From contig JABDBT010000091.1 of NCBI GenBank assembly GCA_013288465.1, positions 1 to 9,515 on the forward strand: DNA of 9,515 nucleotides. The letters are read 5' to 3'. The notes below the pieces were generated by a model. It did not search any database and was not told the origin of the DNA. It saw only the letters and a program-made list of their open reading frames with translations. Positions 1 to 7,735 of this stretch are shown one piece after another; the first letter of the stretch is position 1; each line of letters starts with the position of its first letter. Both the position numbers and the translations under genes were made by a program. The DNA is from Bacteroidota bacterium (lineage in GTDB: Bacteria; Bacteroidota; Bacteroidia; Sphingobacteriales; Sphingobacteriaceae).

Positions 1-1298
1 ACTGTTGCGCTCGGTATATCTTTTAAATTCATTTTTGCGGTGCCGCGTCGGTTATAGTTATCTTCATCTTTTGGGTCGAGGGCGATAGCCTGGTTAAAAT
101 CGGCATTCATGTGTTCAATATCCGGTACAAGGCTTTCTGCCAGCCCGCGGTAACTATAAACCTTTGCGTTTTTAGGGTTGATGTTTAAAGCGCTATTATA
201 ATCAGCAATTGCTCCTTTATAATCTTTCAAAGCTATTTTTACATTGCCCCGGGTAAGGTAAGCGTTATCATCATTGTTATTTATAGCGATGCTTTTATCG
301 GCATCTTTTAATGCCCCTTCATAATCATTTAGCATCAAATAGGTATTAGCGCGGTTATAATAAGCAGAAGCAGCGGCCGGGTTTAGGCGGATAGCCATAT
401 TATAATCGTTCAGGGCAGCAGGGATATCGCCTGTATTTGATTCGATTAAACCGCGCTGGATATAATTATCGGCATTTGAGGGGTTAGCGGCGATAAGCGC
501 GTCAAAAGCCTGAGATGGTTTATTATTTACTGGCGCTACAACGCTTTTTGGCACGGTAGTTAACACTTGCGTGGGGTTCACTACAGCTTCTTTAGTTACT
601 ACGCTTTTTGACGCCGGGGTTAACGGTTGCGGGGTAGTAACTACAACCTGTTTAATTACGGCGTTTTTAGGCTCGGGGGCACGTATTGGCGGAGGAGGGG
701 CAACTACCACCTGTTTAATCGGAGGTTTTTCCGGCTCAGCAACCCTGGGTTGCGGGGGATTAACCACAACCGGTTTGTTAGCGTTTAGCTTATTTTTAGC
801 GTTTTCGCGGCCGGCTATCGCCTCTACATTTTTGGGGTCGAGGCTAATAGCCATATCATAGTCTGCAATGGCGTCTTTATAGATTTTCAGGTTGCTTTTT
901 GCCAACCCGCGGTACATATATAGCCCCGGGTCCTTAGGACTGAGCTTTATGGCGGTGGTCAGATCAGTTATAGCGCCCCAGTAATTGCCAATGCTGATTT
1001 TGGCATTCGCCCTGTAACTGTACAGCGCTACATTATTAGGGCTATACGAAATTGCTTTACTAAAATCTTTAATAGCGTGTTCATAAGCCTTAGTACTGCT
1101 ATAACAATTACCCCGGTAGAAATAAGCGTAGATATTAGCCGAAGAAGGATCAGCTTCAATAGATTTGGTATAATCCTGTATGGCGCCGTTATAATCCTTT
1201 GCTGCTAATTTGGTATTACCGCTTTGTAAGTACGTAGCTGCTGTTTGGGCAAGGCAGCAAAAAGGTAAAAAAAGGAATGCAAATATTAGTTTAACCAT
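1..1298 (-). CDS. Secreted TPR-repeat protein with Pro/Val repeat linker, C-terminus outside window
   Basis: An open frame reads from an ATG at 1298-1296 to the left edge without a stop, giving 432 full codons. Residues 1-18 (MVKLIFAFLFLPFCCLAQ) are a signal peptide. The cysteines do not form a lipobox, so a periplasmic or secreted protein is inferred. Residues about 20-170 hold four TPR-like helix pairs with the family pattern (DYNGAIQDYTKSIEADP, YRGNCYSSTKAYEHAIKDF). Residues 175-255 are a Pro/Val-rich linker of four degenerate 20-21-residue repeats. Further TPRs follow from about 262 onward (ADNYIQRGLIESNTGD, DYKGAIADYNSALNINP). TPR arrays bind proteins; no enzymatic domain is visible and no specific function can be assigned. 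It resembles the other secreted TPR protein at 4265-5413. The gene follows the acyltransferase stop after 62 AT-rich bases with no clear promoter. The missing C-terminus could carry another domain. Confidence 0.9.
   Translation of the reverse strand, partial: MVKLIFAFLFLPFCCLAQTAATYLQSGNTKLAAKDYNGAIQDYTKSIEADPSSANIYAYFYRGNCYSSTKAYEHAIKDFSKAISYSPNNVALYSYRANAKISIGNYWGAITDLTTAIKLSPKDPGLYMYRGLAKSNLKIYKDAIADYDMAISLDPKNVEAIAGRENAKNKLNANKPVVVNPPQPRVAEPEKPPIKQVVVAPPPPIRAPEPKNAVIKQVVVTTPQPLTPASKSVVTKEAVVNPTQVLTTVPKSVVAPVNNKPSQAFDALIAANPSNADNYIQRGLIESNTGDIPAALNDYNMAIRLNPAAASAYYNRANTYLMLNDYEGALKDADKSIAINNNDDNAYLTRGNVKIALKDYKGAIADYNSALNINPKNAKVYSYRGLAESLVPDIEHMNADFNQAIALDPKDEDNYNRRGTAKMNLKDIPSAT
534..776 (-). 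repeat. Four degenerate ~60-bp tandem repeats coding a KxVVV/Pro linker
   Basis: Within the TPR gene, four units of 60, 63, 60 and 60 bp follow each other. They encode residues 175-194, 195-215, 216-235 and 236-255. Each starts Lys-x-(Val/Ala)-Val-Val and continues with spaced prolines (KPVVVNPPQP, KQVVVAPPPP, KQVVVTTPQP, KEAVVNPTQV). On the plus strand the related blocks ctacagcttc (581), ctacaacctg (641), ctaccacctg (704) and ccacaaccgg (764) show the period. The units have diverged at the DNA level but keep the reading frame. Confidence 0.75.
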
Positions 1299-1360
1299 AG
1301 TTATAGCTCGCATTAGCTTTAGCGCCAATTTTAAAATTACTAAAAGTATTTTAATTAAAA

Positions 1361-2596
1361 TTAAGCCTTAATTGCTTCGGCATTGTTATCAGGATTACCG
1401 GGCTTGTTCCTGATCAAAAAATCCGATTTACGAATATAATGATTTAGCGGCTCTTCTATCAGTTTAAATAACCCTATAGCTATGGCGTTCAGTACGATAA
1501 AGCCCAACAACAGGTTTATTTGATCGTTCTCAAACGGCGAATGCCAATCCAGCCCCCATTTATCATACAGTTTAAACACATAATCGTTTAGCCAATTTAT
1601 ACCGTTATGAAACATATAATACATATACCCTAAATGGATGAGGTAAAATATATACGAGCTTTTGCCTAACAGTTCAACAAACGGGTGGGCTAAAATTTTC
1701 TTTAGGGCGGTGGTTTCGCTCAGCAAGCCATAAAAAAATGTGGCTATGGCCACCGGCAGCAAATAGTTGTTGGTGATGATGCCAAACGGGTTATGCAAGC
1801 CTGCCGTCCATCCTGCAGGGATAGTTAATACCGACATGATCCAGATGCAAAAAAAGATCATTAAAAAACCGATGTAGGTTAATTTGAACTTGCCTGCCGT
1901 ACGTAAACCTTTTCTTTTTACAATTAGCGCTAATTGTATCCCCACAAAAAATTCAAAACAGCGCCCAAAAAATGTGTACAACATCATGAAGGTGAAGTTG
2001 CCGAAAAAGCCATGCCAGTTAACATGACTAAATACAAGTACCAGCAAACAACCCGCGCCGGTAATAATTACCGGCTGGATATAAAACTTATTATATTTTT
2101 TTGCAATAAGGAAAATAATGGGCGCCGAAAAGTAAAAGCATTCCTCAACCGTTAACGACCATCCCTGGGCTATGCCGGTATCCCACAACTGGTAAAAAAA
2201 GCCGCGTACAAAGGTGATATGCATAAAAAACAGCACAACCGGGTTATCAAAACCTTTGGTTATGATTTGATCTTTGGTAAACCAGTAATAAACAAACGCG
2301 CCCAGCGTAAGCAAAAAATACATTGGATAAATACGCGCCACCCTGTTTTTGAGGTATTGTTTAAACCAGCGGGTAGTTAGCTTAAAACTATCATAATAAC
2401 GATAGGCGATCAAAAACCCCGATAAAGTAAAGAAGATGGTTACGCCGATATGAAATTCATGAAAGAAACGTTGCATAGCATGGGGAAGATTCTCATCAAA
2501 CACATACGAATAGTGGGATATAAAAACCAGGTAAGCGGCCAGCGCCCGTACCCCTGTTAATGCCGGAATATAATTTTGTAAAGGCTTTTGTGACAA
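1361..2596 (-). CDS. Membrane acyltransferase, acyltransferase-3 (OafA/NodX-like) family
   Basis: An integral membrane protein of 411 residues. The family transfers acyl groups, usually acetyl, to sugars of surface polysaccharide, LPS or other envelope glycans. Visible family marks: the N-terminal helix IPALTGVRALAAYLVFISHY (10-29) with the conserved Arg17 and His28, FFTLSGFLI (55-63), RVARIYPMYF (85-94), WSLTVEECFYF (146-156) and GKSSYIFYLIHLGY (311-324). About ten hydrophobic segments follow one another, and the protein ends in a short polar tail. There is no SGNH hydrolase domain, so it is the short form. The start is TTG at 2596-2594: an in-frame TAA lies seven codons upstream and the first ATG (Met41) would delete the conserved Arg/His helix. 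The radical SAM gene ends 64 bp upstream. The substrate cannot be told from sequence. Confidence 0.9.
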   Translation of the reverse strand: MSQKPLQNYIPALTGVRALAAYLVFISHYSYVFDENLPHAMQRFFHEFHIGVTIFFTLSGFLIAYRYYDSFKLTTRWFKQYLKNRVARIYPMYFLLTLGAFVYYWFTKDQIITKGFDNPVVLFFMHITFVRGFFYQLWDTGIAQGWSLTVEECFYFSAPIIFLIAKKYNKFYIQPVIITGAGCLLVLVFSHVNWHGFFGNFTFMMLYTFFGRCFEFFVGIQLALIVKRKGLRTAGKFKLTYIGFLMIFFCIWIMSVLTIPAGWTAGLHNPFGIITNNYLLPVAIATFFYGLLSETTALKKILAHPFVELLGKSSYIFYLIHLGYMYYMFHNGINWLNDYVFKLYDKWGLDWHSPFENDQINLLLGFIVLNAIAIGLFKLIEEPLNHYIRKSDFLIRNKPGNPDNNAEAIKA

Positions 2597-2660
2597 AACA
2601 GTTATGTAAATTAATTATAAGCCGCAATTTCTTCATTAATTGGCAGCAAAACCAAACAGG

Positions 2661-3611
2661 TTATAACGCCGAGCCCTGTATAACGCCTCTATCGGCTATT
2701 TGCTTATCAATAAAGTATTGTATCTCTGATTTTTTTAACTGCCAGTTGGGTGCAATCAGCAACTCCAGGTCGCTGAGGCCGAAGAGGCGCTGTATTACCA
2801 GGTCGGGCCGTACGAGCGGCAAAAAATCGCATAAAAAATCGGTGTATTCCTGCAGGGTAAAAACCTTAAATGGCTGGCGTTTATATTTCACGCCCATTAC
2901 CGAGCCCTCTACAATATGCAGGTGATGAAACTTTACAAACTTAATTTGCGGGTGGCGGTTTATCTCGTCGGCATATTTCAGCATCATTTCGTGCGTTTCC
3001 CAGGGGAAGCCAAAAATGGTATGTACGCAAACGTCCAACTTGCTGTTTTGCAATAAGTTTAACGCGGTTATCAGATCGTCATGGCTGCAACCGCGGTTTA
3101 TCTGTGCCAGGGTATCGTTATATATCGATTCCATGCCCATTTCCAGATCCACATCAAAGCGGTCGGTATAGCTTTCCAGCAGGGCGATTTTTTCGGCATC
3201 AATACAATCGGGACGGGTGCCTACACTCAGGCCCACAATATCTTCGGTGCCATAGCTTAGTGCCTCGTCATACATCATTTTGAGGTAATGCGTGGGGGCG
3301 TAAGTATTAGTATTGGGCTGAAAGTAAATGATAAACTTATCGGCCTTATTGCCCTTGCGCGCGCGCTCCATGCCCTGTATAACCTGCTCGCGAACGGTAG
3401 GCGCGTTACGCGATACCGATGGGGTAAATGAATCAACATTACAATACGTACAGCCGCCGTAGCCTTTTGAACCATCGCGGTTGGGGCAGGTAAAGCCGCC
3501 GTCAACAATCACTTTAAAAACACGGTGGCCCTTGTATTTTTCCTTGAGCCATGCGCCGTAGTTATTGTAATTTTTAAAGCCTTGCTGTAGTGGTGTTTCT
3601 GTTAATTGCAT
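2661..3611 (-). CDS. Radical SAM protein, TIGR01212 (YtqA/YhcC) family
   Basis: A 316-residue protein with the family's usual length and order. The iron-sulfur cluster cysteines are Cys42, Cys54 and Cys57 in the CPNRDGSKGYGGCTYC stretch, the CX11CX2C spacing typical of this family rather than the classic CX3CX2C. Further conserved blocks are IIYFQPNTNTYAP (94-106), GLSVGTRPDCID (127-138), DLEMGMESIYNDTL (155-168), HTIFGFPWET (197-206) and the C-terminal QRLFG (274-278). It should bind a 4Fe-4S cluster and S-adenosylmethionine in the cytoplasm. The B. subtilis relative YtqA has been linked to wobble-uridine (mnm5s2U) tRNA modification. Carrying that role over to this protein is an inference, since no tRNA-modification partner gene is in the window. 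It starts at ATG 3611-3609, just behind a -7-type promoter element, so it may begin its own transcript. Confidence 0.92.
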   Translation of the reverse strand: MQLTETPLQQGFKNYNNYGAWLKEKYKGHRVFKVIVDGGFTCPNRDGSKGYGGCTYCNVDSFTPSVSRNAPTVREQVIQGMERARKGNKADKFIIYFQPNTNTYAPTHYLKMMYDEALSYGTEDIVGLSVGTRPDCIDAEKIALLESYTDRFDVDLEMGMESIYNDTLAQINRGCSHDDLITALNLLQNSKLDVCVHTIFGFPWETHEMMLKYADEINRHPQIKFVKFHHLHIVEGSVMGVKYKRQPFKVFTLQEYTDFLCDFLPLVRPDLVIQRLFGLSDLELLIAPNWQLKKSEIQYFIDKQIADRGVIQGSAL

Positions 3612-3616
3612 TGGCG

Positions 3617-3643
3617 CAAAGATAGGAAATTACACGCCAACAA
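3617..3643 (-). promoter_or_regulatory. Candidate Bacteroidota promoter for the radical SAM gene
   Basis: Read on the minus strand, TATCTTTG (3624-3617) matches the Bacteroidota housekeeping -7 consensus TAnnTTTG exactly. A TTG (3643-3641) lies 16 bases upstream as a possible -33 element, a little closer than usual. The -7 box ends only five bases before the ATG at 3611, so the transcript would be leaderless or nearly so. It sits in the gap after the small secreted protein gene. I found no equivalent match in front of the other genes. Confidence 0.5.
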
Positions 3644-3655
3644 TATTTTGTTTAA

Positions 3656-4252
3656 TTACCACTCCCTTTTTAAGATACTGATAATGCTTATAGCAAATGC
3701 CCGGTTTGTTTCATTTGGCGCGCAGTGCGCGTCAAAATACTCGGGAGCATAGTAGTATAAGTGCCTCGATTTTTCGGGGGTAATCATCCATATAGAATAC
3801 TCTGGCCCATCACTCATCGAGTACTGGTTTGTTATTTTTTCACCATTTACAATTGTTGTCGATTCATTGCATGGTGGTATCTTGCCGTCATCTTCTATGG
3901 TAAATAAATTGTTGCCAATTAATTTATTATACAATAGATCGCATAAAAAATCGTCAGCCGGTTTTTCAGTTATAGGTTGTATCTGCAACAATGCCGGATC
4001 ATTGTAATTGGGCTTTTTGTAGATCAGCTTTTTCCAATGCTTACCCTGGAAAACTAAAATATGATATTCCGTTTCCCACGACCAATTGGAATAAATGCGA
4101 TAAGCCAGTACGAGGTCGTAATTTTTAATGTATTTCAAAAAAGGAGCATCAGCTTCACCGGTAATATTGCTTTTAAAATTGGGGATAGAAAGTTGCGAAA
4201 AGGTTTTACCAGCGAGGAATAAAAAAACAAACAGCAAAATGTATTTTTTCAT
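3656..4252 (-). CDS. Small secreted protein of unknown function
   Basis: I do not recognise this family. From the ATG at 4252-4250 it has 198 residues. The frame stays open three codons further to a GTG at 4261, but the ATG start places a standard signal peptide, MKKYILLFVFLFLAGKTFSQ, right at the N-terminus with likely cleavage before the Gln. The mature part is soluble-looking, rich in Tyr, Trp, Asn and Lys. It has a central WSWETEYHILVFQGKHWKKL stretch and two later cysteines (in IPPCNE and DAHCAPN) that could form a disulphide in the periplasm. No enzyme motif, TPR or lipobox is visible. It starts 12 bp after the stop of the secreted TPR gene, so the two are probably co-transcribed and could act in the same compartment. 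Its stop is followed by a 44-bp gap holding the radical SAM promoter. Confidence 0.8.
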   Translation of the reverse strand: MKKYILLFVFLFLAGKTFSQLSIPNFKSNITGEADAPFLKYIKNYDLVLAYRIYSNWSWETEYHILVFQGKHWKKLIYKKPNYNDPALLQIQPITEKPADDFLCDLLYNKLIGNNLFTIEDDGKIPPCNESTTIVNGEKITNQYSMSDGPEYSIWMITPEKSRHLYYYAPEYFDAHCAPNETNRAFAISIISILKREW

Positions 4253-4264
4253 CCCCAGCACCGG

Positions 4265-5413
4265 TTAATTACAAAACTTTTTGAGCTGCTCAACAGCCGG
4301 TTGATACTTGTACAAGGCAGCGGTATTCCAATCTGTGCAGGCGCCATCTTTATCACCTTTTTGCTGTTTGGCATTTCCCCGATTAAAATAAGCTTCAGCA
4401 AAGTTATGTTTATACGTTATGGCTTTATTATAATCGGTTATAGCGCTATCAATAGAACCTTCGTGCTGCCGGGCAAACCCTCTTTTATTATAAATATCAT
4501 CCATGCCTATTTGTTGGCGGGCATATTTCCCCGTATCTAATGCTATGCCCATATCATAATCGGCAATGGCTCCTTTATAATCGCCGTTAAGGCGTTTCGC
4601 TTCGCCTCTTGAAGCATAAGGCAATATCCGGCCTAAATCCATCCCCTTTTTTGCAGGAGAAAGCGCCATTACAATTGTATAATCGTCAATTGCTGCCTGG
4701 TAGTCTTCCAATAATACTTTTAAATGCGCCCTGTTCATGTAAGCAGATTCGTTTGGATGCATGGTTATTGATTTAGAAAAAGCTTCCGCAGCGCCTTTGT
4801 AATCCTTCAGGCTAAGCTTAATAATGCCTATATCATTGTAGTATATCCACGGATACTTTTCATCGTGCGATGCAGCTAAAATATAATCGGCTATTTCACC
4901 GTCCCAATCCTTCAACCCGCCTTTTGCAACTGCCCTGTTAGCATAAGCGTTTACTTCTTTTGGATACATGGATAAAATAATTGTGTAATCTTCAATAGCG
5001 CCTTTATAGTCTTTTGAATTGTATTTTGCACCTGCGCGCCCTTTATAAGCTTGAAGATCTCGTGGGAATAAGGCTATTATATGGGTATAATCGGCAATTT
5101 TTTGATCGTTGCTGCTAAAATATATAGCCGCTCTTTCCCGGTAAGCATCTATTGCCTTTGGATCTAACCTGATGACTTCTGCAAGGTCAGTGGCGGCCCC
5201 CGCGTTATCCATTAAATGTATCCTGGCAAGCGCCCTTTGAAAATAAGCATCCTTAAATTGAGGGTCAACATTTATCGCTTCTGTGTATTCAGCAACGGCA
5301 TCCCTGTATTTAGCGCTGTCCCGCTTTTGGTTGCCCAGTTTATAATGCTGTTTAGCTATTTGTGCAAAGCCGAGAACCGGGAAAAGCAGGAGAAGAAATA
5401 TAACGTTTCTCAT
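4265..5413 (-). CDS. Secreted TPR-repeat protein
   Basis: A complete 382-residue protein made almost wholly of TPRs behind a signal peptide (MRNVIFLLLLFPVLGFAQ, 1-18). About ten helix-pair units follow with the family signature, for example KYRDAVAEYTEAINVDP (35-51), DYKGAIEDYTIILSMYP (135-151), DYKGAAEAFSKSITMHP (204-220) and DYKGAIADYDMGIALD (278-293). The last unit ends GDKDGACTDW then AVEQLKKFC, a C-terminal form common in Bacteroidota TPR proteins. It probably works as a periplasmic or outer-membrane-associated protein-binding scaffold; no catalytic domain is present. Start is ATG 5413-5411. The GH3 gene ends 38 bp upstream and the unknown secreted protein starts 12 bp downstream. It resembles the truncated TPR protein at the left end but lacks that protein's Pro/Val linker. 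Confidence 0.93.
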   Translation of the reverse strand: MRNVIFLLLLFPVLGFAQIAKQHYKLGNQKRDSAKYRDAVAEYTEAINVDPQFKDAYFQRALARIHLMDNAGAATDLAEVIRLDPKAIDAYRERAAIYFSSNDQKIADYTHIIALFPRDLQAYKGRAGAKYNSKDYKGAIEDYTIILSMYPKEVNAYANRAVAKGGLKDWDGEIADYILAASHDEKYPWIYYNDIGIIKLSLKDYKGAAEAFSKSITMHPNESAYMNRAHLKVLLEDYQAAIDDYTIVMALSPAKKGMDLGRILPYASRGEAKRLNGDYKGAIADYDMGIALDTGKYARQQIGMDDIYNKRGFARQHEGSIDSAITDYNKAITYKHNFAEAYFNRGNAKQQKGDKDGACTDWNTAALYKYQPAVEQLKKFCN

Positions 5414-5451
5414 TGTACTTATATTAAACTTCGCTAATGTTTCACCATTAC

Positions 5452-6975
5452 CTATTCACTACCCACTATTTCCATCATTTTCAAAATACTATCCGCATAC
5501 TCGCGGTTATTGGCTAAACGCGGAACTTTATGCTGGCCGCCTAATTTCCCTTTTTCTTTCATCCAGTTAAAGAAAGTGCCCTGCGGGGCTACACATATTA
5601 TTGGGCGGCGCAGCGCCATATCCTTAAACCGTTTGGCATCATAATCAGAGTTGATGCGACGCAGTGTTTCGTCCAACAGGTCAACAAAACGTTCAAATTC
5701 GGCGGGCTTTTTTTCAAATTCTATGATCCATTCATGCGCGCCATTAGTATTGCTGTCAAAATAAACCGGCGCAGCGGTATAATCCCTTATAATGGCCCCG
5801 GTTTGGCGGCAAGCTTCGTCTAAAGCCCGTTCGGCATTATCAATGATCAGTTCCTCGCCAAAGGCGTTGATAAAATGTTTGGTACGGCCAGTGATCTGTA
5901 TTCTGAAAGGCGACAAACAGGTAAACCGAATAGTGTCCCCTATTAAATAGCGCCATAAACCAGCGTTGGTGCTGATGATGGGGGCGTAGTTTTTTTCCAA
6001 TTCCACCTCGTCTAAGGTTAGTGTGGCCGGGTTTTCGTCATGTAAATTCTCTACCGGTAAAAACTCGTAAAAAATGCCATAGTCGAGCATCAGCAGCATG
6101 TCGCCGTTATCGGTATCCTGTATCCCAAAAAAACCTTCGGACGCGTTGTAGGTTTCCAGGTAATACATATTATCGCCGGGTATCAGGTTTTTAAACTGCT
6201 CGCGGTAGGGGGTAAAGCTAACAGCGCCATGAAAATACAGCTCCAGGTTTGGCCAAACTTCCAGCATGTTTTTTTTACCGGTTATTTCCAATATACGTTT
6301 TAGTAATAAAATGTTCCAGGTAGGCACACCGCCCAGGCTGGTTACGTTAACATCTTTTGTGGCATGCGCCACCTTTTCTATCTTCTCCTCAAAGTTTTCC
6401 ATGAGGGTGATATCCAAATTTGGGGTACGGCTAAACTCGGCCCATAACGGCAGGTTTTTCATGATCACCGCCGAGAGGTCGCCGAAGGAAGTATCTGCAC
6501 TCAACTGGCTAACCTGGTGACTGCCGCCCAATGTTAAGATCTTCCCGGTAAACATGCGCGTATCGGGCCGGTTATTAAAATAAATGGTGAGCAGGTCCTT
6601 GCCGCCTTTAAAATGGCATTCTTCCAATGCCTCGTCACTAACGGGGATGTATTTGCTGCGGTCGTTAGTAGTGCCTGATGATTTGGCAAACCAGCGGATC
6701 TCTGAGGGCCAGAGCACATTTTTTTCGCCCTTCAGCATACGCTCAATATAAGGTTTTAGCGTATCATAGTTTTGGATGGGTACGCGGTCCTTAAAGTCGT
6801 GCAGGTTATTGATGCTTTTATAATCGTACTTTTTACCCCATTCGGTATGCCCGGCCAATGCTGTCAATTGTTCAAACCATTCTTCCTGTACCTCGTTGGG
6901 GTATTTCATAAAAAGCTCTATCTGGTGGATACGCTTTTTCATGAACCAGGTAAAAACGGAGTTAAAAATTGTCAT
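5452..6975 (-). CDS. GH3-family acyl-adenylating protein
   Basis: A 507-residue member of the GH3 family, the fold known from plant enzymes that join auxin or jasmonate to amino acids after adenylation. Bacteroidota carry close relatives whose natural substrates are, as far as I know, undefined. Motifs seen: nucleotide-binding SSGTTNDRSK (99-108), YLETYNASEGFFG (272-284) equivalent to the second ATP/AMP motif, YLIGDTIRF (343-351), ITGRTKHFINAFGEEL (361-376) and a Lys/Gly-rich C-terminal loop KEKGKLGGQHKVPRL (473-487) carrying the lysine expected on the mobile domain. No signal peptide or membrane helix, so cytoplasmic. All adenylation motifs look intact, so it is probably active. It starts 9 bp after the lptB stop, strongly suggesting one transcript. 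A link to envelope or lipid chemistry follows from that pairing and is only an inference. Confidence 0.92.
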   Translation of the reverse strand: MTIFNSVFTWFMKKRIHQIELFMKYPNEVQEEWFEQLTALAGHTEWGKKYDYKSINNLHDFKDRVPIQNYDTLKPYIERMLKGEKNVLWPSEIRWFAKSSGTTNDRSKYIPVSDEALEECHFKGGKDLLTIYFNNRPDTRMFTGKILTLGGSHQVSQLSADTSFGDLSAVIMKNLPLWAEFSRTPNLDITLMENFEEKIEKVAHATKDVNVTSLGGVPTWNILLLKRILEITGKKNMLEVWPNLELYFHGAVSFTPYREQFKNLIPGDNMYYLETYNASEGFFGIQDTDNGDMLLMLDYGIFYEFLPVENLHDENPATLTLDEVELEKNYAPIISTNAGLWRYLIGDTIRFTCLSPFRIQITGRTKHFINAFGEELIIDNAERALDEACRQTGAIIRDYTAAPVYFDSNTNGAHEWIIEFEKKPAEFERFVDLLDETLRRINSDYDAKRFKDMALRRPIICVAPQGTFFNWMKEKGKLGGQHKVPRLANNREYADSILKMMEIVGSE

Positions 6976-6984
6976 AGGCTATTA

Positions 6985-7725
6985 TTAAGGCGCAAACGTT
7001 TTTCGCTTCAGCACAAAATTAGCACCCAGGTAAACCTTACGCACCATTTCGTTTTCCGCAAGTACCTCAGGCACCCCCGACTCTAATATCTTTCCCTCAA
7101 AAAGCAGGTAGGCACGATCAGTTATTGAAAGTGTTTCCTGCACATTGTGGTCTGTAATCAATATCCCAATATTGCGGTGACGCAGTTTAGCTACCATGGC
7201 CTGTATCTCTTCAACCGCAATAGGGTCAACGCCGGCAAAGGGCTCATCTAACAAAATAAAATTAGGCTCGGCTGCTAATGCACGCGCAATTTCTGTACGC
7301 CTGCGCTCGCCGCCCGATAGCAGGTCGCCCCGGTTGCGGCGTACTTTATGCAGGCTAAATTCATCTATCAGCGTTTCTAATTTCTCTTCCTGCTGTACTT
7401 TATTCATCGCACCCATTTCAAGTACGGCTTTGATATTATCCTCAACCGAAAGCTTCCTGAATACCGAAGCCTCCTGCGCCAGGTAGCCTATTCCTTTTTG
7501 GGCACGGCGGTACATAGGGTCGGTAGTAATGTTTTCATCATCTAAAAATATCCGGCCCTCATTGGGTTTTATCAGGCCCACTATCATATAAAAAGAAGTG
7601 GTTTTGCCCGCGCCGTTAGGCCCCAGCAAACCCACAATTTCGCCCTGCGAAACATTGAATGAAACATCACTTACAACCGCACGCTGCTTATACTTTTTTA
7701 CTAAATTTTCTGCTCTTAAATTCAT
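6985..7725 (-). CDS. lptB: LptB, ATPase of the lipopolysaccharide export transporter
   Basis: The ATP-binding subunit of the Lpt machine that pulls lipopolysaccharide from the inner membrane and drives it across the periplasm. LptB works as a dimer with LptF and LptG on the cytoplasmic face. The 246 residues are the usual size and show Walker A GPNGAGKT (35-42), Q-loop YLAQEASVF (81-89), signature LSGGERRR (136-143), Walker B FILLDEP (156-162) and switch His193 (TDHNVQ). The LptB-type tail [10 protein letters not shown] (228-237) separates it from amino-acid or generic ABC ATPases. Start ATG 7725-7723. It lies between recJ and the GH3 gene in the same direction; the 67-bp gap to recJ holds a compact inverted repeat. 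LptF, LptG, LptC and LptA are not in the window. Confidence 0.95.
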   Translation of the reverse strand: MNLRAENLVKKYKQRAVVSDVSFNVSQGEIVGLLGPNGAGKTTSFYMIVGLIKPNEGRIFLDDENITTDPMYRRAQKGIGYLAQEASVFRKLSVEDNIKAVLEMGAMNKVQQEEKLETLIDEFSLHKVRRNRGDLLSGGERRRTEIARALAAEPNFILLDEPFAGVDPIAVEEIQAMVAKLRHRNIGILITDHNVQETLSITDRAYLLFEGKILESGVPEVLAENEMVRKVYLGANFVLKRKTFAP

Positions 7726-7735
7726 TTTTTTATTG

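Noticed and set aside
571..861. Plus-strand frame rich in Gly, Thr and Leu
   Set aside because: It is the antisense of the Pro/Val repeat linker of the TPR gene; its repetitive look is inherited from those repeats and it has no recognisable domain.
1348..1361. Perfect 14-bp AT-only palindrome attttaattaaaat before the left TPR gene
   Set aside because: So short and AT-only that chance is a sufficient explanation; there is no GC stem for a terminator and no adjoining promoter match.
3275..3508. Minus-strand frame inside the radical SAM gene
   Set aside because: An out-of-frame shadow of a strongly conserved gene, with low-complexity Ala/Arg composition.
6534..6719. Minus-strand small frame inside the GH3 gene, and plus-strand frames at 6266-6520 and 6772-7086
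   Set aside because: All overlap conserved coding sequence of GH3 or lptB and have no independent support.
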